Part shown: piece after piece, positions 54,976 through 64,000 of the stretch
How positions within the stretch are numbered: position 1 is the first letter of the stretch
How the letters are laid out: each line of letters opens with the position of its first letter
NCBI GenBank assembly: GCA_032718475.1
Contig: JAUCBJ010002723.1
Span: forward strand, 58,974-122,973
Length of the DNA: 64,000 bases
Direction of reading: 5' to 3'
From: Nemertoderma westbladi
Lineage: Eukaryota; Xenacoelomorpha; Nemertodermatida; Nemertodermatidae
Translations under genes and position numbers: made by a program
The notes under the pieces: model-generated
The model's database searches: none
Seen by the model: only the letters and a program-made list of their open reading frames with translations
What the model was told of the DNA's origin: nothing

Positions 54976-56136
54976 ATGCTTTCACCTTATATGAGGGAAC
55001 AATTTAATAACTTATCGGCACAAAGAGGCACCTCCGGTAAATATAAGATGTCTACTCCAAAACTCGTGCTGACGCAATTTGATAAAGAATTTTATCATTT
55101 ACATTTGAAACGGTTAAAATTTTATATAAAACAAGGATTAATTGTTACTAAACTATATAAATTATATTCTTTTCAACAAGAATTTGTATTTAAAAATTAT
55201 ATAGATTTTAATATTAATCAAAGACGACTAGCAAAAAGTTACATTGAAACGGCTGTCGCAAAGCTGCTTAATAACTCTTTATTTGGTAAGACAATAGAAA
55301 AGATATGGGAATGATGTAACTTTCGTATCGCAAATAGCAATGATAAATGTGACCAATTGGTGAAATATATTAATCATGAACAATTTATAATATACAATAA
55401 TACATTATCGGGTCATTTATTAGTGAAAGACTCTGTAACTCTCGATAAGCCTATATTTATTGGTAGCACTGTGTTGGACTTGGCTAAATTAGATATGTAT
55501 GATCTGTATTACAATAAATTGCTACCTATTGAGAAAGAATTAAACTGCCGTATTGAAATTGCTGCATCAGACACTAACTCTTTGATAGGTTGTTACTATA
55601 ATACATCGCAGAATAATTTTTTAAAAGCATTAATTAAAAATAATATTTTAGATACATCCAATTACCCTAAGGATCACCCACTCTACAGCGATAAAAATAA
55701 ATCCAGACTCTATTACTGTAAAGACGAACTAGCCTCACATGAAATTAAACAAGCAGTATTTTTAAGACCAAAATTATATTCAATTTTGGAATGGAATAAT
55801 AAAAATATTCGTAGAGCAAAAGGTATTACAAGAGCTGTTGTGGAAACGAATATTATTACACATGAAGAATATTTAAAAGCATATAACTCAAATGAAGAAA
55901 TAAAAAAAAACATACACAGATTTCAATCTAAATTACATCGTATTTATACCTTAAAGCAAAATAAATTTGCACTCAGTAGCTTTGATGATAAACTTTATTG
56001 GCTTAATAAAAATCAATCGCTTCCTTGGGGGCACTATAAAACAAACCTCAAAAAACCTATAAAAATATCAAATATACCAATTTATGAAGAACCAAAAGAC
56101 GACGGTGTTGATGATGAATTATCAAATAGTAAATAA
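54976..56136 (+). pseudogene. Protein-primed family B DNA polymerase fragment (Polinton/Maverick-like)
   Basis: One frame with a single in-frame TGA (55312-55314) gives the C-terminal half of a DNA_pol_B_2-type polymerase. The motif B region is KLLNNSLFGKT, a segment before it has KLYKLYSFQQ. After the stop, the motif C region reads SDTNS at 55567-55581, where the second acid of the usual DTDS is Asn (55576-55578). The tail (GITRAVVE..., LPWGHYKT) fits the thumb and end of these enzymes. The exonuclease and terminal-protein regions are absent. Such polymerases replicate Polinton/Maverick and adenovirus-type genomes by protein priming; this copy is inactive. Confidence 0.7.
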
Positions 56137-57163
56137 AAATATAAGTTGTAAGCAGATTATTTATGGACTTAATTTTAAATCTATTAATTTGTGTACTTAT
56201 ATTTTTAGTATTGACACCGTAATCTATAGGTTACTTATAAACAATATCGGGTTTTATGTTATATTTGATAATGTCAAACTAGAAATTTCATACGAGTCAG
56301 AAATATTCAATAACTGTAAAGTCAGAATAAATAATATTGTTGTTGTTTGCTGTTTCTATACCTGTAAATGTACATGAATGTGTTCACCATTTAAATTTCA
56401 TATATATTATCCTATATTCAACAAACTGGTTAATAATTTATTGTTGTTTGGTCATGGGTTTTTAGCTGTAAAATATAATTAGAGAGAGTGAAATTTATTG
56501 TTGTTTGGTGATGGGGGGTTTTTACTGTAAAGTATATATTAATTTGAGGGAGAAGAAATTTATGAATATTTTTTAAATCAACAACTAGTTGGGGAAACTA
56601 ACTAACTTCAGCAGAGCGACTGCATGTAACTGCCTAGTATGCTTAGTATACCCAGAGACAGTAGCTAGCTAAGCATTGCAGCTTGCGAGTGAGCTATGGT
56701 TGCGCATCTGTTACTTATGACTGTGTGCAGAGAGTATCGCTATTGCTGGCTAAATTACACATCGCTAAGCCCAGTGAGAAAAGTTTAGGGCTATGTACTG
56801 GTCTTCATAGTCAAAGTCGAAGCCCTCCTATCTGTTACTAGCCCGTATACATATTATTAAAACTAAAACATCGGCTATGCATTTCACTACATTCAGAATA
56901 GAATAGAATAGAATAATGAACAGAGCATATATCGCTAATCCGCATGGGAAAAGTTTATGTTGAATGTTTTATTAACTATGTGAATTTTGTAATGTGAACA
57001 TCTGCGATAGTCTACAAAAATATATATAAACTTAATTTTTCTAACAGTGAACTATAATTTTGTTAACCAAAATAAGAAAAAAAAAATACCGGTATACCGT
57101 ATCTACCCTGCCTGTTACCCTTAGACTATATATATATATATAAGCCTAAACTAACCTGAGAAG

Positions 57164-57566
57164 ATGACTTTTGCTTTTATTAACAACCGTTCGATGAAAA
57201 GCACCATAAAGTTTGATTTCGAGAGCGAAGATACTTTTGTATCATCAGCAAACGTTACTGATTTGGAAATCAGTTATAACAATAGAAAATTTGAAATCGG
57301 ATTCATTAACATCATAAATCACGAACAAGGAGTAACTATGTTAGAAACAACAAAAAAACTTTTCATTGAATATAAGAATAAATCCAGGATCAGAAGAAGA
57401 AGTTACTGGTAATCAAAACGAATTAATACAAGCCAAGACACTAGGCAACTCAAGAAGAGAATTGGGAAACAGATACAGCACAACTATACCAGCAGAGGCT
57501 ACTTGGAAAGAAATTCAACTTGCTATACCTACCGGTAATAATAATCATTATCATCATTTTTCATAG
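57164..57566 (+). pseudogene. Polinton-associated small ORF, copy 1, frameshifted
   Basis: MTFAFINNRSMKSTIKFDF and NVTDLEI match the start of the copy 2 ORF at 60011. Near 57355-57366 the frame shifts, and the IRINPGSEEEV stretch of the second frame matches the VRVQPGA region of copy 2. The beta-rich pattern is of unknown function; it could be a minor structural protein. Confidence 0.5.
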
Positions 57567-58445
57567 AAGCATATCTAACTTGTACCTAACTAGTACACCT
57601 ATACACTCATTTATAAAGTAGGCCTAAATGTTACCGGTATTAAATGTTATCAGTCGTTTTGTCTATTTTATATGTAATTTAATTTAAAAAAGCGAACACA
57701 TAAATAAACTAACTATGTTTAAACCAAATTGGCCCTACATTCGAGAAAGGCCCACATAAAGTTAACTATAGCCGTATAGGCTTACCTATGCGACAGTAGT
57801 AGCCCAGTAATATTCTAAATTAGACCAATTAAAGTTGTAAACAGAAAATTGGAAGCATTCAAGTGTAATAATCCTTAAATCGAAGGAACCAGCATGCCCT
57901 ATCCGACTATACTGTTACAAGGGCGCTACAGTACCGGTAGGCCTATTGATAGGTGGGCTACTCTAATGCTGCATTCGCAAACCACATGCCAAGTTAATTT
58001 AATTTTATTATTAGTAACGCTAAAGCAAGCCTACGGTACTTTGTCAGTCTAGAAGGGGAGCCATTCTGCAGTTTAGCGCTGTTATATGTCAGTGTGTAAT
58101 GTCAGCTACCGGTAGTTAAACTCAGATGCAACAGCTAGCTAGCCGGCTAGCTACCGGTAGGTGTGTTTGAGGGTGTAAACCTAAACCTGAGAATACCTGA
58201 GATATAAAAAATTAGATTTTAATGTTTTTATTATTTTTATTGACATTAAAACAATTATATTATCCCATCATATTACATGCTTAGAGTAAACCTATTGTAC
58301 ATCTTCCACCGCAGTTATTTCTTTCTGTTTATCATCAGTCTCAGTTAAATTGCTTTCTCACGAAAAATTGTTTCATTTCATACCCTCCGACCCGTTTTGC
58401 AGAGCAGTACCGCAGGCAGTTGTCCTTTCTGTTTAAGTAGTAAGC

Positions 58446-58895
58446 TCATTTATCTTCTACAGTATAAAATTTGTCGTGAAAAGGACACGGGGTTAAATAA
58501 TTATAATATAGTTGATATATTCCCAATTTCTCCATCGATTTTGGAGCAAGAACTTCAAGTTCGGTAATTAATATTGCCAGGTTCATCAACCCGAATACAT
58601 ATATATTTTTTTTATATTTTAAATGTCTCTTCATGTACTTTTTGAAGTCATCTTGTTCAATGTCCCCGTAATTCCACGGCAAATGCGAAGTCATGTCATG
58701 TAAATTGTTTACATGGGCTTTATCTAATGCCGATAAGTTAATATCAGGGGGTCCTTTAATTAAAAACGTCTTTATATTAGTTTTAGTGTAATTAGAATCG
58801 AATATAGCAAATTCTTTAAATACTATCGGATATTCATTATTGTCTATCTTATAATATTGAAAATCAACAAAAATAACATTATCCATTTTATCCAT
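58446..58895 (-). CDS. Conserved minus-strand ORF, copy 1, truncated
   Basis: 149 codons: NVIFVDFQYYKIDNNEYP, then FKEFAIFDS, HVNNLHDMTSHLPWNYGDI and CPFHDKF. The same protein is encoded at 62386-62985, where it continues about 60 residues further. The beta strand with VDFQ, then KEFA, recalls RNase H-fold exonuclease-like proteins found in Polinton-type elements, but this is only a guess. Confidence 0.5.
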   Translation of the reverse strand: MDKMDNVIFVDFQYYKIDNNEYPIVFKEFAIFDSNYTKTNIKTFLIKGPPDINLSALDKAHVNNLHDMTSHLPWNYGDIEQDDFKKYMKRHLKYKKNIYVFGLMNLAILITELEVLAPKSMEKLGIYQLYYNYLTPCPFHDKFYTVEDK

Positions 58896-60010
58896 TTTAT
58901 CAGATAATATATTTATATAAACAAAAGTTAAATGATTAATTACAGCGCTTGTTGGTTTATTTTATAATAATTAACAAGCCATTTATATAATATTATTTCA
59001 TTTATTTCCACATTATTTGTAAACGCCCTCATTTGATAGTTTGTGTGAATTCGATTTACCAAGTAAAGGTTACTTATAAATAATATCGGGTTTTATGTTA
59101 TATTTGATAATGTTAAACTAGAAATTTCATACGACCCTGAAATATTCAATAACTGTAAAGTCAGAATAAATAATATTGTTGTTGTTTGCTGTTTCTACAC
59201 TGGTAAATGTACATTAATGTGTTCCCCGTTTAAATTTCATATATATTATCCTATTTTCAACAAGCTGGTTAATAATTTATTATTGTTTGGTGTGGGGGTT
59301 TTTGATGTAAAATATAATTAGTACCGGTATGAGTGAAATTTATTGTTGTTGTTGCTGTTTGGTGGTGGAGATTTTTACTGTAAAATATATATATTAAATT
59401 GAAGGGAGAAGAAATTTATGAATATTTTTTTAAAATCAACAACTAGTTTGAGGGGGAAATTAACTTCAGTAGAGCGATTGTTTCTTGTAACACTCAAGTA
59501 GACATAGTATACTCAGCAGCCGCGGCTAGCTAGCTAGCTAACTTGGCATTGTTGCTCACGAGTGAGCCACAATAGCGCATCTGTTACTTATGAGTGTGCG
59601 TGAGTGCGGTGGGCAACGCTAAGCTTGGTGAGAAAAGATTAGGGGTATGTGCTGGTATTCATAGTCAAAGACGATGCCATCCTATCTGTTACTAGTCTGT
59701 ATACCGGTACATATCATTAAAACATCCGCTATGCATCTCCCTACATTCAGAATAGAACAATGAACAGAGCATATATCGCTAATCCTCATGGGAAAGGTTT
59801 ATGTTGTGCATTTTGTTAACTATGTGAATTTTGTAATGTACACATCTGCGACCCTCTACAAAAATATATATAAACTCAATTTTTCTAACAGTGAACTATA
59901 ATTTTGTTTCCCTACTGTAAAATAAATACCGGTATAGACTAGGCTTAAGTTATCTTCATATTTGAAAAACTAACCTTAACAAACTTCAGTTCCGACAACC
60001 AACATCCAAG

Positions 60011-60376
60011 ATGGCATTTTCTTTCATTGAAAATAGCAGCAGCGACTGTTTATTAAAATTTGATGTTGATGGAGACGACCTTTACTTTACATCCTTAAAT
60101 GTAACCGAATTACATTTAAAAAACAACAACGGAGAAATAACAATAATGGTTAAAAATAAAACCATGGGCAGCCAAGATCACCAAACCAGATTGACGACCA
60201 ATAAAAACTTCAATTTAAACGTTAGAGTACAACCTGGAGCGACGCATCAGATATGCCTAGATAATTATAGTAGGGGAGAAAACTGGGATGAACATGAACA
60301 TGAAGATATAGCCGCGGCAGCTCAAGTTCCAACACCAAATCTACTACTTCCCACCAATCCGAGAATACGTCAGTAG
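60011..60376 (+). CDS. Polinton-associated small ORF, copy 2
   Basis: 121 codons, intact. N-terminal alternating hydrophobic strands (MAFSFIENSS, LLKFDVDGDDLYF, NVTELHL), then FNLNVRVQPGA and an acidic HEHEDIAAAA segment. Paralogue of the frameshifted ORF at 57164. Function unknown. Confidence 0.45.
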   Translation: MAFSFIENSSSDCLLKFDVDGDDLYFTSLNVTELHLKNNNGEITIMVKNKTMGSQDHQTRLTTNKNFNLNVRVQPGATHQICLDNYSRGENWDEHEHEDIAAAAQVPTPNLLLPTNPRIRQ

Positions 60377-60796
60377 ACTCGTCTGCTCGTACAGCAAGTA
60401 GACTCATAGGTCTATATAATTAGTCACGTCTGTTACGTAGAGGGCTAATGTGTGTTGCCGGTATCAGTAGGTTTTTGTATTGTATTGTATTGTATATTTT
60501 ATATCTAATTAAAAAAAAGCGAATACATAAATAAACTAACTATGTTTTATATAGTCTCGTCAACATAGAGTGAATGTTAGTAACAGTGAATGTGGTGGAT
60601 TTTATATAGGCTTAGTTAGGTATACCGCGAGCCACACCTATTGTATCCGCATGGAGCCATTATATGACTGGTTGAATGATGGGGTTCCTGACTAAAGGTT
60701 AACGGTATAGCATACAACATAAAGTGAATGTTGAAAGTTAGTAACAGAGAGTGTGAGGGGATTTTATAGGTCCAATAGCGCTACCTAACCACACCT

Positions 60797-60798
<2 letters not shown>

Positions 60799-60830
<32 letters not shown>
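60799..60830. repeat. (TG)n microsatellite
   Basis: About 15 uninterrupted TG units in the second duplication copy. Confidence 0.95.
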
Positions 60831-60832
<2 letters not shown>

Positions 60833-60894
60833 CTAGTCATTAGGCCTATAGGCCTAACCGAATGAAAGTGCACCTTACCTATCCGCGAGTACTA

Positions 60895-61816
60895 CTACTA
60901 CTACTAGGATCGGCATGCTGCATTGCAGCTGCATTTTTAAGAATGCTGTGCCGGCTTGTCAACAAAATTGCACCGCCACAACTCCCTATCACCCATCACA
61001 TTTGCTAGATCATCCGCATCTTTAAGGCCAGTGTCCTTTAAGATGCGTCTCAAGAAAGTCATGGGCTGTCCACCATGCTTATTTACTCCATGAGGCTGCC
61101 AAAGTACAAGATTATGCACTGGCTAGTCCTCACGGCGAAAGCAATGTCCTGCAAAGCGGAGGCGATTTTGTTCTAGTGTCAAGCTTGGGGGAACCAATGA
61201 GACACCTCCAATGTTATATAGTGTCTGGTTGGAGATGTGTGCATTGTACTTGACACAATGTACCCGGCGTAGCATTCTTGTGAATGTGCCATCCAGAGAT
61301 TTGGTGTCCTCAGCAGTTAGAGCCCAGCATGGACTCCCGTAGAGGAGTACTGGAACTACTGCTGCTCTAAATAATCGGACCTTAAGTTTCCGATTAATTC
61401 TAGGTGACTTCCAAATCCTGGAAAGCCTATTCAAGGCTGCCCATGCCTTTCCCTTACGTATTCGAAGGTCCTCACCTGACTTCCGGATCCATGATCCCAG
61501 GTAACAGAAGTCGTCCACATGCTCAAGCATACCATCCTTTGAGCTTATGCTCATCCGATCAGAGACTTGCTGAGGACTTTCAAAGTTAACTGTCAGAATT
61601 TTGGTCTTTCTGGAGTTAATAAAAAGACCAACACTAGAAGCAGCATGTTCTAATGAGCTGAGGAGCCGCTGGGCTCCCTCTAATGATTCTGAGAGTACTC
61701 CTAAGTCATCAGCAAAGTCTAGATCAGTTAGGTACTTGGCAGGATTTCCTCGACTTCTGGAGCCAGTAGGTGGAGTTATCATCACCCCATCATCATTATG
61801 ATGGGGTATCAATTAC
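60895..61816 (-). mobile_element. LINE copy 4 with 14-bp target duplication
   Basis: Minus-strand copy of the same LINE as 13941-14917, with frames at 61123-61812 (DFADD box, FLINSRKTKIL, CWALTAED) and 60937-61119 (end VDKPAQHS) separated by one stop. The (TAG)n tail is at the left. ATCCGCGAGTACTA occurs on both sides (60881-60894 and 61817-61830), marking a precise insertion by target-primed reverse transcription into duplication copy 2. 5'-truncated at the RT domain. Confidence 0.9.
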
Positions 61817-62385
61817 ATCCGCGAGTACTAAAGGTTAACCATAAACCATATTGGGTCAACATGCGAAAAAGGGCCCCGCATAAAGTTAACTATAGCTGTA
61901 TTAGACCAATTAAAGTTGTAAACAGAAAATTGGAAGCATTCAAGTATAATAGCCTAATCCTTAAATCGAAGAAACCTGTATACTTGATACAGTTACAAGA
62001 GTGCTACAGTGCCGGTACCAGTAGGCCTATTGTTATGTGGGTCTCTCTAATGCTGCATTCACGAACCCCCATGTCGAGTTAATTTAATTTTATTATTAGT
62101 AAGTACGGTAACGCTAAAGCGCTGTGGTTGCTGACGGTGCCATTCTGCCGTTCTACAGTTTAGCGTTGTTGGTATCTGTCGGTATGTGTGTAAAGTCAGC
62201 TACTGGTAGTTAAACTCTGATACAACAGCCGGCTACCGGTAGGTACGGTGTGTTTGTGAGTGTAAACTTAAGCCCTACACCTTTAGTCAAACTGAGATAT
62301 AAAAAATAGATTTTAATGTTTTTATTATTTTTATTGACATTAAAACAATTATATTATCCCATCACATTACATGCTTAGAGTAAAC

Positions 62386-62985
62386 CTACAGTACATCTTC
62401 CACCGCAGTTATTTCTTTCTGTTTATCATCATCATCAGTCGCAGTTAAACGCTTTCTCATGAAAAAGTGTAGCATCTCATACCCCCCAACGCGTTTTGCT
62501 GAGCAGTATCGCAGACAGTTATCCCTTATGTTTAAGTGGAACGCACATTTATTTTCTACTGTAGTAAATCGGTCGTGAAACCGACAAGGCGTTAAATAAT
62601 CGTGATATTGCTTATATATTCCCAATTTCTCCACCGAATTTGGCGCGAGAACATCGAGTTAGGAAACTAATATTGCCTGCTTCAGCAACCCAAATACATG
62701 AATATTTTTTTTATATTTTAAATGTCTCTTCATATATTTTTTAAAGTCATCTTGAGAAATGTCACCGTAGTCCCATGACAAATGAGAAGTCATATCCCGT
62801 AAATTGTTTACGTGAGCTACATCTAAAGCTGATAACTTAATATTAGACGGGCCTTTAATTAAAAACGTCTTTACATTAGTTTTGGTGTAATTAGAATCGA
62901 ATATAGCAAATTCTTTAAATACTACCGGATACTCTTTATTGTCTATCTTATAATATTGAAAATCAACAAAAATAATATTATCCAT
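62386..62985 (-). pseudogene. Conserved minus-strand ORF, copy 2, one in-frame stop
   Basis: Frames 62659-62985 and 62386-62634 are in the same phase, separated by TAA at about 62656. Full length would be about 200 residues, with a C-terminal NLNIRDNCLRYCS-like region and an acidic DDDDK end missing in copy 1. It starts about 35 bp after the protease gene end, in the same direction. Confidence 0.5.
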
Positions 62986-63020
62986 TTTATCTGATAAACA
63001 AAAGCAAGCTAAATGATTAA

Positions 63021-63473
63021 TTACAACACATGTTGGTTTATTTTATAATAATTAACAAGCCATTTATATAATATTATTTCATTTATTTCCACATTATTTG
63101 TAAACGCTCTCATTGGATAGATTGTGTGAATTCGATTTACCAAATAATAAAGACAGTACAGACCGCATGTGGTCCGCCTAGGGTCTTGAAATTGTTTGCG
63201 AGTAGTACGCCACCTTGCGGAATTTTTCTCAAGCCATTTTTCGATGCATCTGTTTGGATATTTTGGTCCAAACGAGTCAAATACTTCGGCCTCATTATCT
63301 CGTATATATATTGCGATCCAATGAATCCCGGGCAGATGCTCTTTATCGGTATTTACTATCAAGCCATAATCTTTCCGCTTATTATTATCTAATTTAGGTA
63401 ATTTATTAGCTGGAAACGCACCCAAATAGTGACCACCCACTGGAAACATATCAAGGTCTTCTGTAGATAACAT
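63021..63473 (-). CDS. Adenain-like cysteine protease (Polinton/Maverick)
   Basis: 150 codons, open. Catalytic pattern of the adenovirus-type C5 protease: H51 in GIHWIAIY, D66 in VFDSFG, Q96 in FQDP and C103 in TTCGLYC, with seven positions between Q and C as in the family. These enzymes mature capsid proteins in Polintons and adenoviruses. The start ATG lies directly next to the stop of the capsid-like ORF (63476), a compact virus-like arrangement. A 3' stub of the same gene ends duplication copy 1 near 59000. Confidence 0.8.
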   Translation of the reverse strand: MLSTEDLDMFPVGGHYLGAFPANKLPKLDNNKRKDYGLIVNTDKEHLPGIHWIAIYIRDNEAEVFDSFGPKYPNRCIEKWLEKNSARWRTTRKQFQDPRRTTCGLYCLYYLVNRIHTIYPMRAFTNNVEINEIILYKWLVNYYKINQHVL

Positions 63474-63475
63474 AC

Positions 63476-64000
63476 TTAATCGATATGTATTTCTTTCCTG
63501 CTATTTAAACTTAATGATTGATCATAAATATTAAAAACGATTACATTTATGGTTTCAACCAACGGTTCGGCAAATCTTAATTTTAATTGGCCGTTAGTAT
63601 ATATCGACGGTTGTGGATCTCTAACATAGCCGTCGGCGGTTAGGTCCCAGGATAGGATGGGGCAATTACCTAAGTAGGTTTCATGGTCTATATTATTACC
63701 TCCATAACCGTTAATATATGTATTCATGTTCTTCATTAATTGAGTGTACTCAAAAATATATGTTCCATCTATAAAATTAGGCTCGTATATTACACCACCT
63801 ACTGGAAGACCGTCTACAATCAGTTCCGCGCGTCTAAGGTTAAAATGTTCAAATTTCAAGGGATTGCTAATTAATTCTCCCGAATAAGCGTTATTTGTTA
63901 TGAAGCCAATAATAACTAATTTGGGTTTTTTACCATCAAATATGTTTGTTTGGGTGTAATTTGTGGTTTGAGCGGGAATAGTAAATGTTGTCACTAGTGT
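63476..64000 (-). CDS. Capsid-like protein, C-terminal part, open at right edge
   Basis: The frame is open to the window end, so only the C-terminal about 175 residues are seen. KPKLVIIGFITN, NPLKFEHFNLRRAELIVDG, GYGGNNIDHETY and the final beta strands fit the C-terminal barrel of proteins common in invertebrate Polinton-like elements and often annotated as F54H12.2-like, thought to be capsid-related. Its place next to the protease supports this. Confidence 0.6.
   Translation of the reverse strand, partial: TLVTTFTIPAQTTNYTQTNIFDGKKPKLVIIGFITNNAYSGELISNPLKFEHFNLRRAELIVDGLPVGGVIYEPNFIDGTYIFEYTQLMKNMNTYINGYGGNNIDHETYLGNCPILSWDLTADGYVRDPQPSIYTNGQLKLRFAEPLVETINVIVFNIYDQSLSLNSRKEIHID

Larger units (their letters stand above)
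56228..59066. repeat. Tandem segmental duplication, copy 1
   Basis: Starts AGGTTACTTATAAACAATATCGGG and ends GAATTCGATTTACCAAGTA. It is collinear with 59067-63147: the same small plus-strand ORF, AT-rich spacers and minus-strand ORF, and a protease 3' stub cut at the junction. Confidence 0.85.
59067..63147. repeat. Tandem segmental duplication, copy 2
   Basis: Second copy of 56228-59066, longer because of LINE copy 4 (60895-61816) and other insertions. Its right side runs on into the full protease gene, so this copy keeps the original junction. Confidence 0.85.

Overview
This is metazoan nuclear DNA, AT-rich and gene-poor, probably from a marine invertebrate. The evidence is introns with GT-AG borders, TATA and AATAAA signals, and a very wide mix of animal transposons (BEL/Pao, Merlin, Helitron-like, pogo, P-like, hAT MITE, two LINE types, Polinton/Maverick). 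The palindrome TAGGCCTA is strongly over-represented. I cannot name the species; an echinoderm-like genome is only a guess. One convincing intact cellular gene is visible: an intronless F-box/WD-repeat gene at 43548-44888.

Layout. 1-6.6 kb: a GIY-YIG nuclease ORF open to the left edge, a spliced Pif1/Helitron-type helicase end, a second degraded helicase copy, a spliced OB-fold (RPA-like) gene and a small basic C-terminal exon. 7.1-10.8 kb: a 686-bp tandem array (about five units) closed by an inverted partial unit. 12.1 kb: a Helitron-type 3' end. 12.9-13.9 kb: a pogo/Tigger-type transposase remnant cut by LINE copy 2. 15.0-34.7 kb: a Merlin transposon whose transposase ORF is split by an 18.4-kb BEL/Pao retroelement (LTRs 16232-18133 and 33074-34607, target duplication ACCAT). 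34.7-43.5 kb: small palindromic elements, a P-element-like remnant and LINE copy 3. 46.2-49.4 kb: a second LINE type, an inverted-arm minisatellite and a 740-bp hAT-type MITE with an 8-bp target duplication. 50-52.3 kb: a tRNA-Ser-like relic and a broken fibrinogen-like domain. 54-64 kb: a decayed, partly tandemly duplicated Polinton/Maverick-like element with polymerase B, adenain-like protease and capsid-like ORFs, carrying LINE copy 4.

The strongest candidate for something undescribed is in the BEL/Pao element. Besides gag and pol it has a third, env-position ORF of 954 codons, open throughout although gag and pol are full of stops. I read it as an RNase D/WRN-like 3'-5' exonuclease domain followed by three CCHC knuckles, behind a good splice acceptor that could pair with a GTAAGT donor in the leader. 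The same element also carries about ten copies of a short palindrome-centred motif (GGAAGACTCGCGAGCCT) spread through gag, pol, the extra ORF and non-coding DNA. These are read in two different phases, which argues for a nucleic-acid-level function such as a binding or packaging site.
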